DNA of 64,000 bases from Culex pipiens pallens (taxonomy: Eukaryota > Arthropoda > Insecta > Diptera > Culicidae): positions 116,338,615 through 116,402,614 of the forward strand of contig NC_068938.1 in assembly GCF_016801865.2 (NCBI RefSeq). The letters are read 5' to 3'. A model generated the notes under the pieces. The model did no database searches. It was given only the letters and a program-made list of their open reading frames with translations, and had not been told where the DNA came from. Shown one piece after another: positions 54,752 through 64,000 of this stretch. The position numbers and the translations under genes are program-made. Numbering within the stretch: the stretch's first letter is position 1; each line of letters opens with the position of its first letter.

Positions 54752-57412
54752 TTATAAACTATATAAAGAGCGGATCAATGCAGCTGAAGACTGCAATGAT
54801 TTTTGTCGAAATGCATCAATTATCTTATTGGACATAACATCCAAAGTATCAACTTCGGCTAATTGATGAAGTTCACTGGTGCTGAACCAGGGAGGAAGTT
54901 TCAGAATCATTTTCAGAATTTTGTTCTGAATCCTCTGAAGTTTTTTCTTCCTGGTTAAGCAACAGCTTGTCCAGATCGGCACAGCATAAAGCATGGCAGG
55001 TCTGAAAATTTGTTTATAAATTAACAGTTTATTCTTGAGACAAAGTCTAGAATTCCTGTTTATAAGTGGATACAAACATTTAATATATTTGTTACATTTA
55101 ACCTGGATACTTTCAATGTGATCCTTGTAAGTAAGGTTTTTGTCAAAACCAAGTCCAAGATATTTCACTTGATCCTCCCACTTTAAATTTACCTCATTCA
55201 TCTTTATAATGTGATGACTTTTTGGTTTAAGAAAATCAGCCCTTGGTTTGTGAGGGAAAATAATAAGTTGAGTTTTTGCAGCATTTGGAGTAATTTTCCA
55301 TTCTTTCAAATAAGAATTGAAAATATCCAAGCTTTTTTGTAATCTTCTTGTGATGACACGAAGGCTTCTACCTTTAGCGGAGATGCTTGTGTCATCAGCA
55401 AAAAGTGATTTCTGACATCCTGGGGGCAAATCAGGCAAGTCAGAAGTAAAAATATTGTATAAAATTGGACCCAAAATGCTTCCTTGAGGGACGCCAGCAC
55501 GTACAGGTAGTTGATCAGATTTGCTATTCTGATAACATACCTGCAGAGTACGATCCGTCAAATAATTTTGAATAATTTTCACGATATAAATCGGAAAATT
55601 AAACCTTTTCAATTTCGCAATCAATCCTTTATGCCAAACACTGTCAAATGCTTTTTCTATATCAAGAAGAGCAGCGCCAGTAGAATAGCCCTCAGATTTG
55701 TTGCTTCGAATTAAATTTGAAACTCTCAACAACTGATGAGTAGTTGAATGCCCAAGGCGAAATCCAAACTGCTCATCAGCGAAAATTGAATTTTCATTAA
55801 TGTGCGTCATCATTCTATTAAGAATTATTCTTTCGAATAATTTACTAATAGATGAAAGCAAACTAATGGGCCGATAGCTTGAGGCTTCAGCAGGATTTTT
55901 ATCCGGTTTCAAAATCGGAATTACTTTGGCATTTTTCCAACTACTGGGAAAATATGCCAAATCAAAACATTTGTTGAAAATTTTGACCAAGCTACTTAAA
56001 GTTGCTTCTGGTAATTTTTTAATTAAAATATAAAAAATGCCATCCTCACCAGGGGCTTTCATATTTTTAAATTTTTTGATAATAGATTTTATTTCATTCA
56101 GATCCGTATTATAAACTTCATCTGATGAAAATTCTTGTTCAACAATATTCTGAAATTCTATTGAAATTTGATTTTCAATAGGACTCAAAACATTCAAGTT
56201 GAAATTATGAGCACTCTCAAACTGCTGAGCAAGTTTTTGAGCTTTTTCCCCATTAGTTAATAGAATATTATCACCATCTTTTAAAGAAGGGATTGGTTTT
56301 TGAGGTTTCTTAAGAACCTTTGAAAGTTTCCAAAAAGGTTTGGAATAAGGTTTAATTTGTTCGACATCTCTTGCGAACTTTTCATTTCGCAGGAGAGTGA
56401 ATCTGTGGTCAATAACCTTTTGCAAATCTTTTTGAATTCGCTTCAGTGCAGGATCACGAGAACGTTGATACTGTCTTCGGCGAACATTTTTCAGACGAAT
56501 CAGAAGCTGAAGATCGTCATCAATAATGGGAGAATCAAATTTGACTTGGACTTTAGGAATAGCAATATTCCTAGCATCCAAAATTGCATTAGTTAAAGAT
56601 TCCAAGGCTGAATCAATATCAGCTTTGGTTTCTAAAACAAAATTATGATTTAAATTATTCTCAATATGATGCTGATACCTGTCCCAATTAGCTTTGTGGT
56701 AATTAAACACAGAACTATTGGGTCTGGTAACTGCTTCATGAGAAAGTGAAAAAGTTACTGGAAGATGATCAGAATCAAAATCAGCATGAGTCACTAAAGG
56801 ACCACAATACTGACTTTGATTTGTCAACACCAAATCAATTGTTGATGGATTTCTAACAGAAGAAAAGCAAGTTGGCCCATTCGGGTATAAAACCGAATAA
56901 AGACCAGAAGTGCAATCTCTGAACAGAATTTTACCATTGGAATTTACTTTTGAATTATTCCAAGATTGGTGTTTGGCATTAAAATCACCGATGATCAAAA
57001 ATCGAGATCTATGCCGAGTAAGTTTATTCAAATCCCCTTTGAAATAATTTTTATTTTCCCCAGTGCATTGGAATGGCAAATATGCAGCTGCAATCATAAT
57101 TTTCCCAAAAGAAGTTTCAAGTTCAATGCCCAAACTTTCAATAACTTTTAACTTAAAGTCACGTAACGTGCTATAAGTCATACTACGGTGGATAACTATT
57201 GCAACTCCACCGCCATTTCGATTCATTCGGTTATTAGTTATAACTTTATAATCTGGATCACTTTTCAAATAAGTGCCAGTTTTTAAAAATGTTTCGGTTA
57301 TAACAGCAACATGCACGTTATGAACTCGTAAAAAGTTGAAAAATTCATTTTCTTTCGCTTTTAAAGAGCGAGCATTAAAATTCATAATATTGATGGAATT
57401 ACTTAGATCCAT
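54752..57412 (-). CDS. LINE ORF2 protein (APE endonuclease plus reverse transcriptase)
   Basis: 886 residues. The APE-type endonuclease occupies about residues 1-225: NFNARSL (11-17), catalytic Glu in ITETF (38-42), IIGDFNAKH (140-148), TIDLVLTN (191-198), SDHLPV (214-219). The reverse transcriptase spans about residues 420-720: YRPISLL, DIEKAFDSVW, AGVPQGSILGP and FADD (671-674). The C-terminal region has no RNase H signature that I can see. The enzyme nicks the target and primes cDNA synthesis on it. The ATG at 57412 overlaps the ORF1 stop (AATCATGG context). All catalytic residues listed are present, unlike the interrupted copy 1. Confidence 0.97.
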   Translation of the reverse strand: MDLSNSINIMNFNARSLKAKENEFFNFLRVHNVHVAVITETFLKTGTYLKSDPDYKVITNNRMNRNGGGVAIVIHRSMTYSTLRDFKLKVIESLGIELETSFGKIMIAAAYLPFQCTGENKNYFKGDLNKLTRHRSRFLIIGDFNAKHQSWNNSKVNSNGKILFRDCTSGLYSVLYPNGPTCFSSVRNPSTIDLVLTNQSQYCGPLVTHADFDSDHLPVTFSLSHEAVTRPNSSVFNYHKANWDRYQHHIENNLNHNFVLETKADIDSALESLTNAILDARNIAIPKVQVKFDSPIIDDDLQLLIRLKNVRRRQYQRSRDPALKRIQKDLQKVIDHRFTLLRNEKFARDVEQIKPYSKPFWKLSKVLKKPQKPIPSLKDGDNILLTNGEKAQKLAQQFESAHNFNLNVLSPIENQISIEFQNIVEQEFSSDEVYNTDLNEIKSIIKKFKNMKAPGEDGIFYILIKKLPEATLSSLVKIFNKCFDLAYFPSSWKNAKVIPILKPDKNPAEASSYRPISLLSSISKLFERIILNRMMTHINENSIFADEQFGFRLGHSTTHQLLRVSNLIRSNKSEGYSTGAALLDIEKAFDSVWHKGLIAKLKRFNFPIYIVKIIQNYLTDRTLQVCYQNSKSDQLPVRAGVPQGSILGPILYNIFTSDLPDLPPGCQKSLFADDTSISAKGRSLRVITRRLQKSLDIFNSYLKEWKITPNAAKTQLIIFPHKPRADFLKPKSHHIIKMNEVNLKWEDQVKYLGLGFDKNLTYKDHIESIQVKCNKYIKCLYPLINRNSRLCLKNKLLIYKQIFRPAMLYAVPIWTSCCLTRKKKLQRIQNKILKMILKLPPWFSTSELHQLAEVDTLDVMSNKIIDAFRQKSLQSSAALIRSLYSL

Positions 57413-58793
57413 GATTAAACCTCAGGGTAAGAACAACATCATTCGCAAATTTTAATCCAATCTGGATTGCTTCCATCATGGATGTAGCATTACTCATTGT
57501 TTGAATCAAACCAAACAGTGAGTTTTGCAAAAAAGTCATTTTTTCAAACGTAACATCGCCGAGATCAGAAGATCCCAAAGCGTTGCCAGCAGAAACATTT
57601 TCAAATGAAATTTGAGGTACCTGGCCAATTTCAGGAAGAATTGCAGAGGATTTGAAATTTTTGGATGTACCTGAAACAGCGGCAGCATAGGAAATACCGT
57701 TGCCTGTTTCAATGGTAGAAGTATTTTTTCTAGCTCTCTCATTAGAGGGAGATAGCAAAAACGTTTGATTTAAATTTTCAGGTACAACCTGACTTTGAGA
57801 AAATTTCGGTTTGGATTTCGGCTGATGCTTAGCACGAGAATCCAAAACCTTTTTTCTGATGGGGCAATCCCAGAAATTTGATTTGTGATTTCCACCACAA
57901 TTTGCACATTTAAATTGGGTGACTTCTTTCACGGGACAATTGTCCTTGTCGTGAGAAGAATCCCCGCAAACCATGCATTTTGGAACCATGGCGCAATGAT
58001 CAGTACCGTGACCGAATGCCTGGCAACGCCGGCACTGGGTCAGATTCTGGCCATTACCGCCATGTTTCTTAAAATGCTCCCACTTTACCCGTACATGGAA
58101 CAAAAACTGTACTTTGTCCAAAAGTTTCAAATTGTTGATTTCATTTCTGTTGAAATGAATCAGATAAAATTGTGAAGTCAAACCAAAGCGAGAAATATTC
58201 CCGTTTGATTTTTTCTTCATTGGTATTACTTGGGATGGGGCAAAGCCCAGCAACACCTTAAGTTCATTTTTGATCTCATCCACCGACAAGTCGTTGGAGA
58301 GACCTTTCAGGACCGCCTTGAATGGACGAGCATTCTTGGTCTCATACGTGTAGAAATTGTGTTTGTGGTTTTTCAAATAACCAACAAAAGTTTGGTGATC
58401 TTGTAAAGATTCCGTCAACAAGCGACATTCTCCTCTTCGACCAAGCTGGAACGAAACTTTCAAATTGCAAGTTTCCTTGCAATTCTTCAGTTGCGTTCGA
58501 AAGCTGGCCAAATCGGAGACGGAAGTCACTACAATTGGCGGAGCCTTTACTCGTTTCTCGACGGCAGAAGGCTCAGTACGAGGAGAAGGTTCCTTGTCAT
58601 CAGTTTCGGATAAAACACCGAAACTGTTTGTCAATGGAATTGGAGGATTGACCTCACATTCAGAATCAGAATCAGACCTCAGAAGAGGCTGTTTCCTTTT
58701 TCTGTTTCCGTTAGCCGGTTTAGCGTTCAAACGCTTCACCGACGTAACGACCAAATCTTCAGAAGATTTGCGTTTACCTTTGTTTTGACGCAT
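57399..58793 (-). CDS. LINE ORF1 protein (gag-like, CCHC zinc knuckles)
   Basis: 464 residues. A basic N-terminal tail (MRQNKGKRKSSEDL...) is followed by an acidic patch and then the PRE_C2HC-type region (residues about 100-250, with KVSFQLGRRGECRLL and KAVLKGLSNDLSVDEIK). Three knuckle-like clusters follow at about residues 250-300: CRRCQAFGHGTDHC, CMVCGDSSHDKDNC and CANCGGNHKSNFWDC. A variable linker and a C-terminal helix-like tail complete the protein. In Jockey-clade elements ORF1p binds element RNA and forms the RNP. The ATG at 58793 was chosen because it precedes the basic tail and gives the longest frame. The linker (plus-strand 57594-57777) is strongly divergent from copy 1. Confidence 0.95.
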   Translation of the reverse strand: MRQNKGKRKSSEDLVVTSVKRLNAKPANGNRKRKQPLLRSDSDSECEVNPPIPLTNSFGVLSETDDKEPSPRTEPSAVEKRVKAPPIVVTSVSDLASFRTQLKNCKETCNLKVSFQLGRRGECRLLTESLQDHQTFVGYLKNHKHNFYTYETKNARPFKAVLKGLSNDLSVDEIKNELKVLLGFAPSQVIPMKKKSNGNISRFGLTSQFYLIHFNRNEINNLKLLDKVQFLFHVRVKWEHFKKHGGNGQNLTQCRRCQAFGHGTDHCAMVPKCMVCGDSSHDKDNCPVKEVTQFKCANCGGNHKSNFWDCPIRKKVLDSRAKHQPKSKPKFSQSQVVPENLNQTFLLSPSNERARKNTSTIETGNGISYAAAVSGTSKNFKSSAILPEIGQVPQISFENVSAGNALGSSDLGDVTFEKMTFLQNSLFGLIQTMSNATSMMEAIQIGLKFANDVVLTLRFNHGSK

Positions 58794-59596
58794 TTTGCAA
58801 GCAAAGTTCTCTTAAAAAGATGGCTTCGTTTGTAAAATACAACAAAATTTCAGGCGGGGTTAGTCTTGAAAAGACTGTTTAGAATTTTGGAAAATAACTC
58901 AGGTAGTCTTTAAAAAGACTGTGAATTTTGTTTTGAAATAACTCTGAGCTTAGGTAGTAAAAAATACCGCAGCTCTAGTGTCCGTTCACCACGAAGGTTC
59001 GCAAGACACTGACTTTAAATTGTTTGCATACATTTTTACATATTGTATGTATATGAGGCAGTTTATAAAAGTATGTATGATTTGTAAACTTAAGTTTGCA
59101 ATTTCCTATTTTTTCAAGGCTTTAATCTGTTTTCAAATGGCAATATCTCGGAAACCAAAAATTTTAGGTAGAACAAACTCGACCACTATTTCCGAAGAAA
59201 AATTGACGCTGAATTAAAAGGCATTTTCAGTTTTTTTTATTGTGTGTGTGTGTGTGGTTCAATCCAATACCCGCTAACCGGTAGCGATATTATGGGAAAG
59301 TATAGTTTGTATCAGACTTTGTATATGCCGAATGCTAATACAACATATCTCAGTCCCAGGTATTAGGTGGCGATAGCTGCTTCCAACGACCCGTTTCAGA
59401 ATGACAGAGGTCCAATTCCGAGGTCGCTGGGCATTGTTCGGCCCCGCCAACATAGAAGCAAGCATCTGAAGGAAACTCGATCTATATTTAGACTTCCAAT
59501 CACCTCAGGCAAAACAGGGATCAGCGCGTATTTAATATGAGAAAGAGATAACATGTTTCAACACTACGGATCAATTCACTACTAGAGTGTAAACCT

Positions 59597-59668
59597 TCTG
59601 ATGGCCGACTGCTTAGCGTCCCAGATTACCAATATGGAGGTGTGAGTTCGAATCCCACCTGATTCATT
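59597..59668 (+). repeat. tRNA-like SINE fragment
   Basis: Contains gatggccgactgcttagcg (A-box-like) and GTTCGAATCCCACC (B box), spaced as in a tRNA, with a poor anticodon stem. Confidence 0.5.
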
Positions 59669-59720
59669 TTCGTTTTTGTTCATATTCAAAGTTCAAATTC
59701 CTGATTCCAAATTTCAAAGG

Positions 59721-59794
59721 TACCGGCCGGGATTTGATCCCTGAGCCTTCTGCTTGTGAGGCAGAAGCCGTAACCATTAAGCCACGGAGCCGGT
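59721..59794 (-). repeat. tRNA-like SINE head or tRNA pseudogene
   Basis: The minus strand reads GGCTCCGTGGCTTAATGGTT, then an anticodon arm CTTCTGCCTCACAAGCAGAAG and a B-box-like region GGATCAAATCCC (consensus GGTTCRANNCC, so degraded), ending ccggtacc. The acceptor stem GGCTCCG does not pair with its partner, so I treat it as derived, not functional. Confidence 0.5.
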
Positions 59795-60025
59795 TACAGG
59801 CATTTTCAGATCGGGGTTCAAATCTCGGCTCGGACCAACACAACTGGGGATCGTTTTTCTTCTGGATTCGATTGCATAGTAAAGGGAAGGTAATGCCAGT
59901 GCCAGACCTTATCAACGACACCTTAGGAAGGCGACCTATAGAATGTTAACATTAACCTTAACATGTTAACATTAGTTGAGTTAAAAACTGCCAATGAATC
60001 CGCTTTGCAAATGCCGGCCCCGATA

Positions 60026-60262
60026 CACTCAACCCCCGGTGGTTGGTCACTTTTTCGTTTGACACTTTTTTAGTTTGTACCCCGTTGGTTGGTCAAAGTC
60101 AAACTAAAAAGTGACGAACTGTCACTTTTTACACGACGCTCACGCACACTATCAGAAAAAACGTTTGACAGTGTGCGTGAACTCCGTGTAAAGGGGTGTC
60201 AAACTAAAAAGTGACCCCGTTCGTTTGGCAACAGTTGGTGTCAAACCATCGGGGTTTGAGTG
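60026..60262. repeat. TA-flanked MITE with CACTCAAMCCCCG termini
   Basis: 237 bp, with TA at 60024-60025 and 60263-60264. Termini are inverted, and internal tcaaactaaaaagtgac/gtcactttttcgtttga phrases recur in both orientations. A relic is at 5028-5120. Confidence 0.85.
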
Positions 60263-60264
60263 TA

Positions 60265-61016
60265 CTCTTCTATTCAAGGGTGTTCCCCTCAGGAACTGGG
60301 AAAGATTTACTTTACTTTTATCAAAGTTGTAGGATTTAATTATAAATCATACTCTTGAGTATTGGGCGAAACCCGCGATTTTCCCCATATAAACTTCAAC
60401 GAAAAAAAGCGACCCCTAAATCTTAACCAATTTGGCTCAAAATTGGACCAGTTACTTTTTGTTGCATAAAGAATCGAAACCCCTCTGGTCTCTTGATGTT
60501 TTCCTAAATTTTCAATTTTTCTTGTCACCCTAGTGATTGCCTACGTTCGGGGGCAGGTTATTTACCAATTTCGGTATTAGGATTTTTGCCGACTCGATTT
60601 TTAGGTTAGAAATTTGACAGCATGGCTACACTGTTTACATTTTTTGCACGTGTGTCTCAGTAAAAAAATGTGTGCGTATGCGCTCGTGATGTCACGCTGT
60701 AAAACCTAATGGTCACTTGACCCGTTGTTGTCAAAAAAACTGGGAAATGGTACATTTTTGGGGAACGTAACATAGCCTTACGTGTGATGTATATTTCTTT
60801 GCCTTAATAATTTAAACAAATATTTAAGCAAACTTGCCACATTCATTTGGAAAATGCCAGTTTTATTCGAAAAATGAAAAAAAAATGTGTGTTGTGTTAT
60901 AAACAGAAAGATGATTCAAATTTCAAACAGAATCTCAAAACAATCGAGTATGCATAAGGAATGTAATAAACTTAACGGGATTTGTACTTCATCGGTTTAG
61001 CTGAGATTAGATCTGC
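60265..61016. other. Downstream of MSH2: 3' UTR and intergenic
   Basis: No gene. The MSH2 3' UTR presumably covers about 60850-61016. Upstream repeat-like text (cgaccagttac-type phrases near 60450) matches no other part of the window clearly. Confidence 0.5.
60862..60867 (-). terminator. Candidate MSH2 polyadenylation signal
   Basis: AATAAA on the minus strand, 150 nt downstream of the MSH2 stop codon. It is the best-placed canonical hexamer; no experimental support. Confidence 0.5.
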
Positions 61017-61241
61017 TCACACGTACAGTTGGGGAAAGGTTCTGCGGAAATAGGCACTGTTTGAGCTGACAACACTCGATCGAATATCACCCAGCATGTC
61101 GCCAATAGATTTTTCGTTTTCAGCGTCCACGCCAGAGATTTTTGCCAACGATTCCAAAAACACTTTGATTCCCTCCTGATCATTCTCAATCTGCATCTGC
61201 GAGTAGTGATCTTCGCAGTCGTCGTACAGTTTCTGCGCCAG
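61017..61241 (-). CDS. Msh2: Msh2 exon D (C-terminus)
   Basis: The acceptor is tatttacag|CTGGCG; it ends at TGA, 61017-61019. It encodes LAQKLYDDCEDHYSQMQIEN and on to YFRRTFPQLYV, the helical tail. Divergent C-termini are usual for MSH2. Confidence 0.95.
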   Translation of the reverse strand: MAQKLYDDCEDHYSQMQIENDQEGIKVFLESLAKISGVDAENEKSIGDMLGDIRSSVVSSNSAYFRRTFPQLYV

Positions 61242-63942
61242 CTGTAAATAGTAATAACGGTAGGGATCAGTATTAGTACTTGCGAAACGCGTGTGAAGTT
61301 GGAAATTCCACTTCAAAAGGGATCAGTATTAGTTATTACGAAATGCGTGTGAAGTTGTAAATTCCTACCTCGACCACCGCTGTGGGAAAGTTGGCAAGCT
61401 TGGCAACCTTAATTCCGAAACTTTTCGGCATGACTCCCTCCTTGACTTGGTACAAAAGCGTGAAACCATCCTTGTCCGCGATCGCATCCATGTGGCAGCT
61501 TTTTACAGTTTTCACTTGCTCCGCCATTTCGGTGATTTCGTGAAAGTGGGTCGCGAAAAGCGAAAAGCATTTAGTTTGTTTTGCCAGATATTCGGCTATG
61601 GACCACGCAATGCCACAACCTTCGTACGTGGAAGTGCCACGACCAAGCTCATCGATGATAACCAGCGAGTTCTCCGTGGCCGTGCGAACGATTCCCGCGG
61701 TTTCGACCATTTCCACCATGAACGTGCTCAACCCCTTGCTCAAGTTATCGTCGGCGCCCACCCGGCCAAGGATGGAATCGACAATCGAGATTTCCGCTTC
61801 TGCGCACGGAACGAAAGCACCGACGTGGGCCATGAGAACTGCGACACCAACCGAACGAATAAAGGTGCTTTTTCCACCCATGTTGGGACCGGTAATGATG
61901 TACATGGTCGTTTTGTTCTTCTCAAAGACCGCGTCGTTCGCGATAAAGCTGACATCCTCTTGCAGCTCAAGACACGGGTGGCGCAGTTTGGTAAGCTTCA
62001 AGCGACCCTCTCCCATGGCGAAGATTTTCGGGCGGACGTACGGCTCGGGAGCACTGACTGCTGCAATGGCAAAGCTAACGAAGCAGTCGAGCTGAGCAAT
62101 CTGATTGTTGAGCATGGTCCACGGTTCAACGTAGCCAATTGCAATCCGTATCACCTCGTCTACGATCGACTTCTGCTGTGCTTCGTACGATTCTTTGGCA
62201 CTTGCAAAATCGCCGTTTAGATCGGTCAGCTTATCGTTGGTGAAGCGAGCACCTCCTTTAACGGCGTCAAGCACCTGGAATTGGAGATTTAAATAGTTTT
62301 TAAGATCAGTTAAAGATCTCATTCACAAAAATTTCAAACTTACCCGAAACTTTGTGCTTTTGCGGATGAGAGTTTCGTCCTTGAGGGAAATCCGGAAATG
62401 AAATCCGTGATGGCCAACAAAATCTAGCTTTATCGAAGATCCAGCATCCAGTCCCAGATCGTCAGCAACTTTTGTGAGCAATCTTTTCATCTTGGACTCG
62501 ACTTCGTCCATTTGCTGCTTGAACTCTTTTAACTGGTCGTCAAACGTGGGTTTGACAAGGTATTCACCACGCTCGATTGCTGTCAGATCAAGGATTTGCT
62601 CGACCATCGATTTAAACATCTTCAAATCTCCCAGCGTGTCCTTCATCGGATCGAGGACGATGCTTCGCATTGCCGTGTTTTCGATCGATTCCAGCAGTCG
62701 CAGAACGATTGGAATCCGAAGCACGACCTGGTACAGCCGGTAGATATCCTGGAGCGAGGCCTTCTTCCGGAGCAACTTTTTGATCAAGATGAGAATGTCC
62801 GGAATGCGCTTCAAGTGGACGTCGTGCAGCTCCGACCGGACGTTCGTACTGTCCACGAGGGACTTGACAATGTCCTGGCGATCTTTGATAATGTCAATGC
62901 TGCGAAGGGGTTGCTTCAACCATTGGTTGACCAATCGATGGCCTTGGGGAGTTCGGCATCGGTCCAAAACTCCCAAAACGCTGTGCCACTTGAATGCCGC
63001 AGAGTTCATCGCCAATCCTGGTTTTGGGAACAGATTCAACGCGGAAACGGCAGCCGCATCGAGGTGAACAAATCTGAAAAAAAGAAGATTTTTACCGAGA
63101 TGTTTCGCAGATCATTGTGCTGCTACTACAAACCGATGCAAATTGAGCAGCTTTAACTCGTAGTGGCCATGATTTGCAGAATCGTTGGTTAGCTCAAGGT
63201 ACCGGATCGCGACACCCAGCGCAGCAAGTGCAGTTGTTTTCGACGTTTCCGGCATCGTGTTGGCGCTTTCCTGTTGACCTTCGGCAAAGTGCAGCAACTT
63301 GTTGAGATCCGAAATCACCTCGTTCTTCTCCAGCGAGAACTCCTGCTTCTTCTTCGACGTTACGACTACGTTGTTTCTTTCCAGCAGCGTTTTAATGCGA
63401 TCGTAATCGGCGTCCCTCGGCGATGGCAAGATGCATTCCTTCGGGCCAAGGATAACGATTACGGCCTCCAGCTCCGAGTAAAAGTCGTCGTCAACAAACT
63501 CGGACACGGAAAACAGTCGCTCGTTGTTTTCGACGCAAGCAATTCCGATGATCTTTTGTTTGCCGAGTAGCTTTACGTGCAATGCAATCAGTGCAGATCC
63601 GGCCACCATTCCATTATTGGCGAACAGCAGATCCTCAAACTGGGTCAGGTTTCCGGGTGAACCTTTGAACTCCAGCTGCCAGTCGTTAGATGTCTTGGTG
63701 GGGCCTTTGTTGGTGTAAACCTCAGCGCGATAGTTGCGCACCAGCAGCAGATCCCGGATGAAGCTTTCAAAGTTGTTCTTGCTCAAGACCACGTAAGGGA
63801 GTTCGTCTTCCAGGCCAGCCGGGGCCATAATTTTGACCACGTTGATTGACTTGAACACACACTTGGCAACGAATTCGGCATCGGGTCCATGGCAGCTGTA
63901 GTAATCTGAACGGTCGAAGAAACGAACCGTGGTGGAAGATTT
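61017..63942 (-). CDS. Msh2: DNA mismatch repair protein MSH2 (5' exon(s) outside window)
   Basis: Join 63942-63134, 63073-62344, 62274-61369, 61241-61017: 2670 nt, 889 codons plus stop, every junction in frame. It is the MutS homologue that pairs with MSH6 (MutS-alpha) in nuclear mismatch recognition and is an ABC-type ATPase. The order is MutS I (TTVRFFDRSDYYSCHGPDA), connector, lever/core (RTPQGHRLVNQWLKQPL), clamp, and ATPase with Walker A TGPNMGGKST, Walker B LVIIDELGRGTST and FATHFHE, then a helical C-terminus ending FPQLYV. Human MSH2 as I recall is 934 residues, so only about 30-45 N-terminal residues are missing; the upstream exon is beyond 64000. All catalytic motifs are intact. Confidence 0.97.
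61262..61368 (-). repeat. Tandem duplication within the last Msh2 intron
   Basis: The 127-nt intron holds two copies of a roughly 55-bp unit (gggatcagtattagt...gcgtgtgaagttg.aaattcc), one starting at about 61262 and one at about 61318. The duplicate of the donor region reads GTGGAATTTCC where the real donor reads GTAGGAATTTAC. Confidence 0.9.
61369..62274 (-). CDS. Msh2: Msh2 exon C (ATPase domain)
   Basis: 302 codons, phase 0/0. The acceptor is aattccag|GTGCTT and the donor is GAG|GTAGGA. It carries Walker A (GPNMGGKST), STFMVEM, Walker B (IDELGRGTST) and FATHFHE, and ends KLANFPTAVVE. Confidence 0.97.
62344..63073 (-). CDS. Msh2: Msh2 exon B (MutS III-IV, core and clamp)
   Basis: The acceptor is tttttttcag|ATTTGT and the donor is CGG|GTAAGT. 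It encodes FVHLDAAAVSALNLFPKPG, through LDRCRTPQGHRLVNQWLKQP and EYLVKPTFDDQLKEFKQQMD, to LIRKSTKFR. Confidence 0.96.
63134..63942 (-). CDS. Msh2: Msh2 exon A (MutS domains I-II)
   Basis: The acceptor is acaattccag|AAATCT and the donor is CATCG|GTTTGT (non-consensus after GT but required to restore HRFVHLD with the next exon). It encodes KSSTTVRFFDRSD, through VVLSKNNFESFIRDLLLVRN and SPGNLTQFEDLLF, to LKLLNLH. It ends with two bases of an Arg codon. Confidence 0.95.
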
Positions 63943-64000
63943 CTGGAATTGTAGAAATTGACAACAGAGATACAACATAAACGAGAACCAGCGTAATGTA

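Larger units (their letters stand above)
54522..59011 (-). mobile_element. Juan-like (Jockey clade) non-LTR retrotransposon, copy 2, intact
   Basis: Full length, in minus orientation. The target-site duplication ACTTTAAATTGTTT lies at 54508-54521 and 59012-59025 (the last Ts are ambiguous with the tail). It has an A-tail of about 20. Both ORFs are open: ORF1 464 codons, ORF2 886 codons, overlapping by 14 nt (57399-57412), which suggests reinitiation or coupled translation. The minus-strand 5' leader (58794-59003) would contain an internal promoter. Intact ORFs, tail and duplication make it a candidate active element. The two copies share their 5' sequence to gttcgca on the plus strand and then differ. 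Confidence 0.96.
59026..60025. other. Intergenic with tRNA-like fragments
   Basis: Short (TG)n at about 59242-59256. Two tRNA-like segments are listed separately. The rest is anonymous. Confidence 0.45.

Noticed and set aside
59721..59794. Functional tRNA gene (minus strand)
   Set aside because: The B-box region is degraded (GGATCAAATCCC) and the 5' and 3' ends do not pair as an acceptor stem.
61447..62220. 257-codon plus-strand ORF
   Set aside because: It is antisense to the conserved Msh2 ATPase exon; codon bias on the real strand explains the open shadow frame.
62596..63156. 186-codon plus-strand ORF
   Set aside because: Antisense shadow of Msh2 exon B crossing its intron; no family resemblance.

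Overview
The window looks like part of a mosquito chromosome, most likely a Culex. It is AT-rich, intron-rich and packed with nested transposons. It carries two near-identical copies of a Jockey-clade LINE that I take to be the Juan family known from Culex, plus pieces of two conserved host genes, both on the minus strand. The species call is an inference.

Host genes. (1) Nine minus-strand exons between 8475 and 24998 encode the N-terminal part of Bruchpilot (brp), the ELKS/CAST active-zone scaffold. The gene runs off the left end. All nine junctions join in frame. A further 882-nt open exon (11897-12778) lies between exons 7 and 8. It has good splice sites on both sides, is phase 0/0, and would add 294 Tyr/Asn/Ser/Pro-rich residues to the coiled-coil region. 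(2) At the right end, four exons (61017-63942) encode all but the extreme N-terminus of the mismatch-repair ATPase MSH2. Between the two genes, about 36 kb shows no convincing host gene, only one unrecognised exon-like segment at 35159-35390.

Layout. 1-306: foldback repeat. 335-4813: LINE copy 1, disabled by one stop in each ORF. 4828-24856: brp introns, which hold TA-flanked MITEs, two hAT-type elements with 8-bp target duplications (one filled with a palindromic minisatellite), and a 4-kb composite inverted repeat. 26087-26186: assembly gap of 100 N. 26190-32488: a segment bounded by terminal inverted repeats and containing a GC-rich, intron-bearing fragment, a (CCT)n tract and about 4.5 kb of 8-bp tandem array. 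32489-36990: three copies of a roughly 700-bp repeat, two forming a palindrome. 38.8-44 kb: SINE, pogo-like MITE and a hAT element holding a 480-bp hairpin. 44360-48610: a young non-autonomous LTR element of BEL/Pao appearance with 507-bp LTRs that I read as identical, inserted in a MITE. 48.7-54.5 kb: SINEs and MITEs. 54522-59011: LINE copy 2, with both ORFs intact. 59-61 kb: tRNA-like SINE fragments and a MITE, then MSH2.

There is no operon-like logic here. The host genes are a synaptic scaffold and a DNA-repair enzyme separated by a transposon graveyard that also holds recent arrivals. The points most worth checking are the brp cassette exon, the array-bearing TIR element with its spliced-looking cargo, the patchwork divergence in the LINE ORF1, and the CRE-octamer cluster with donor-like repeats inside the LTR element.
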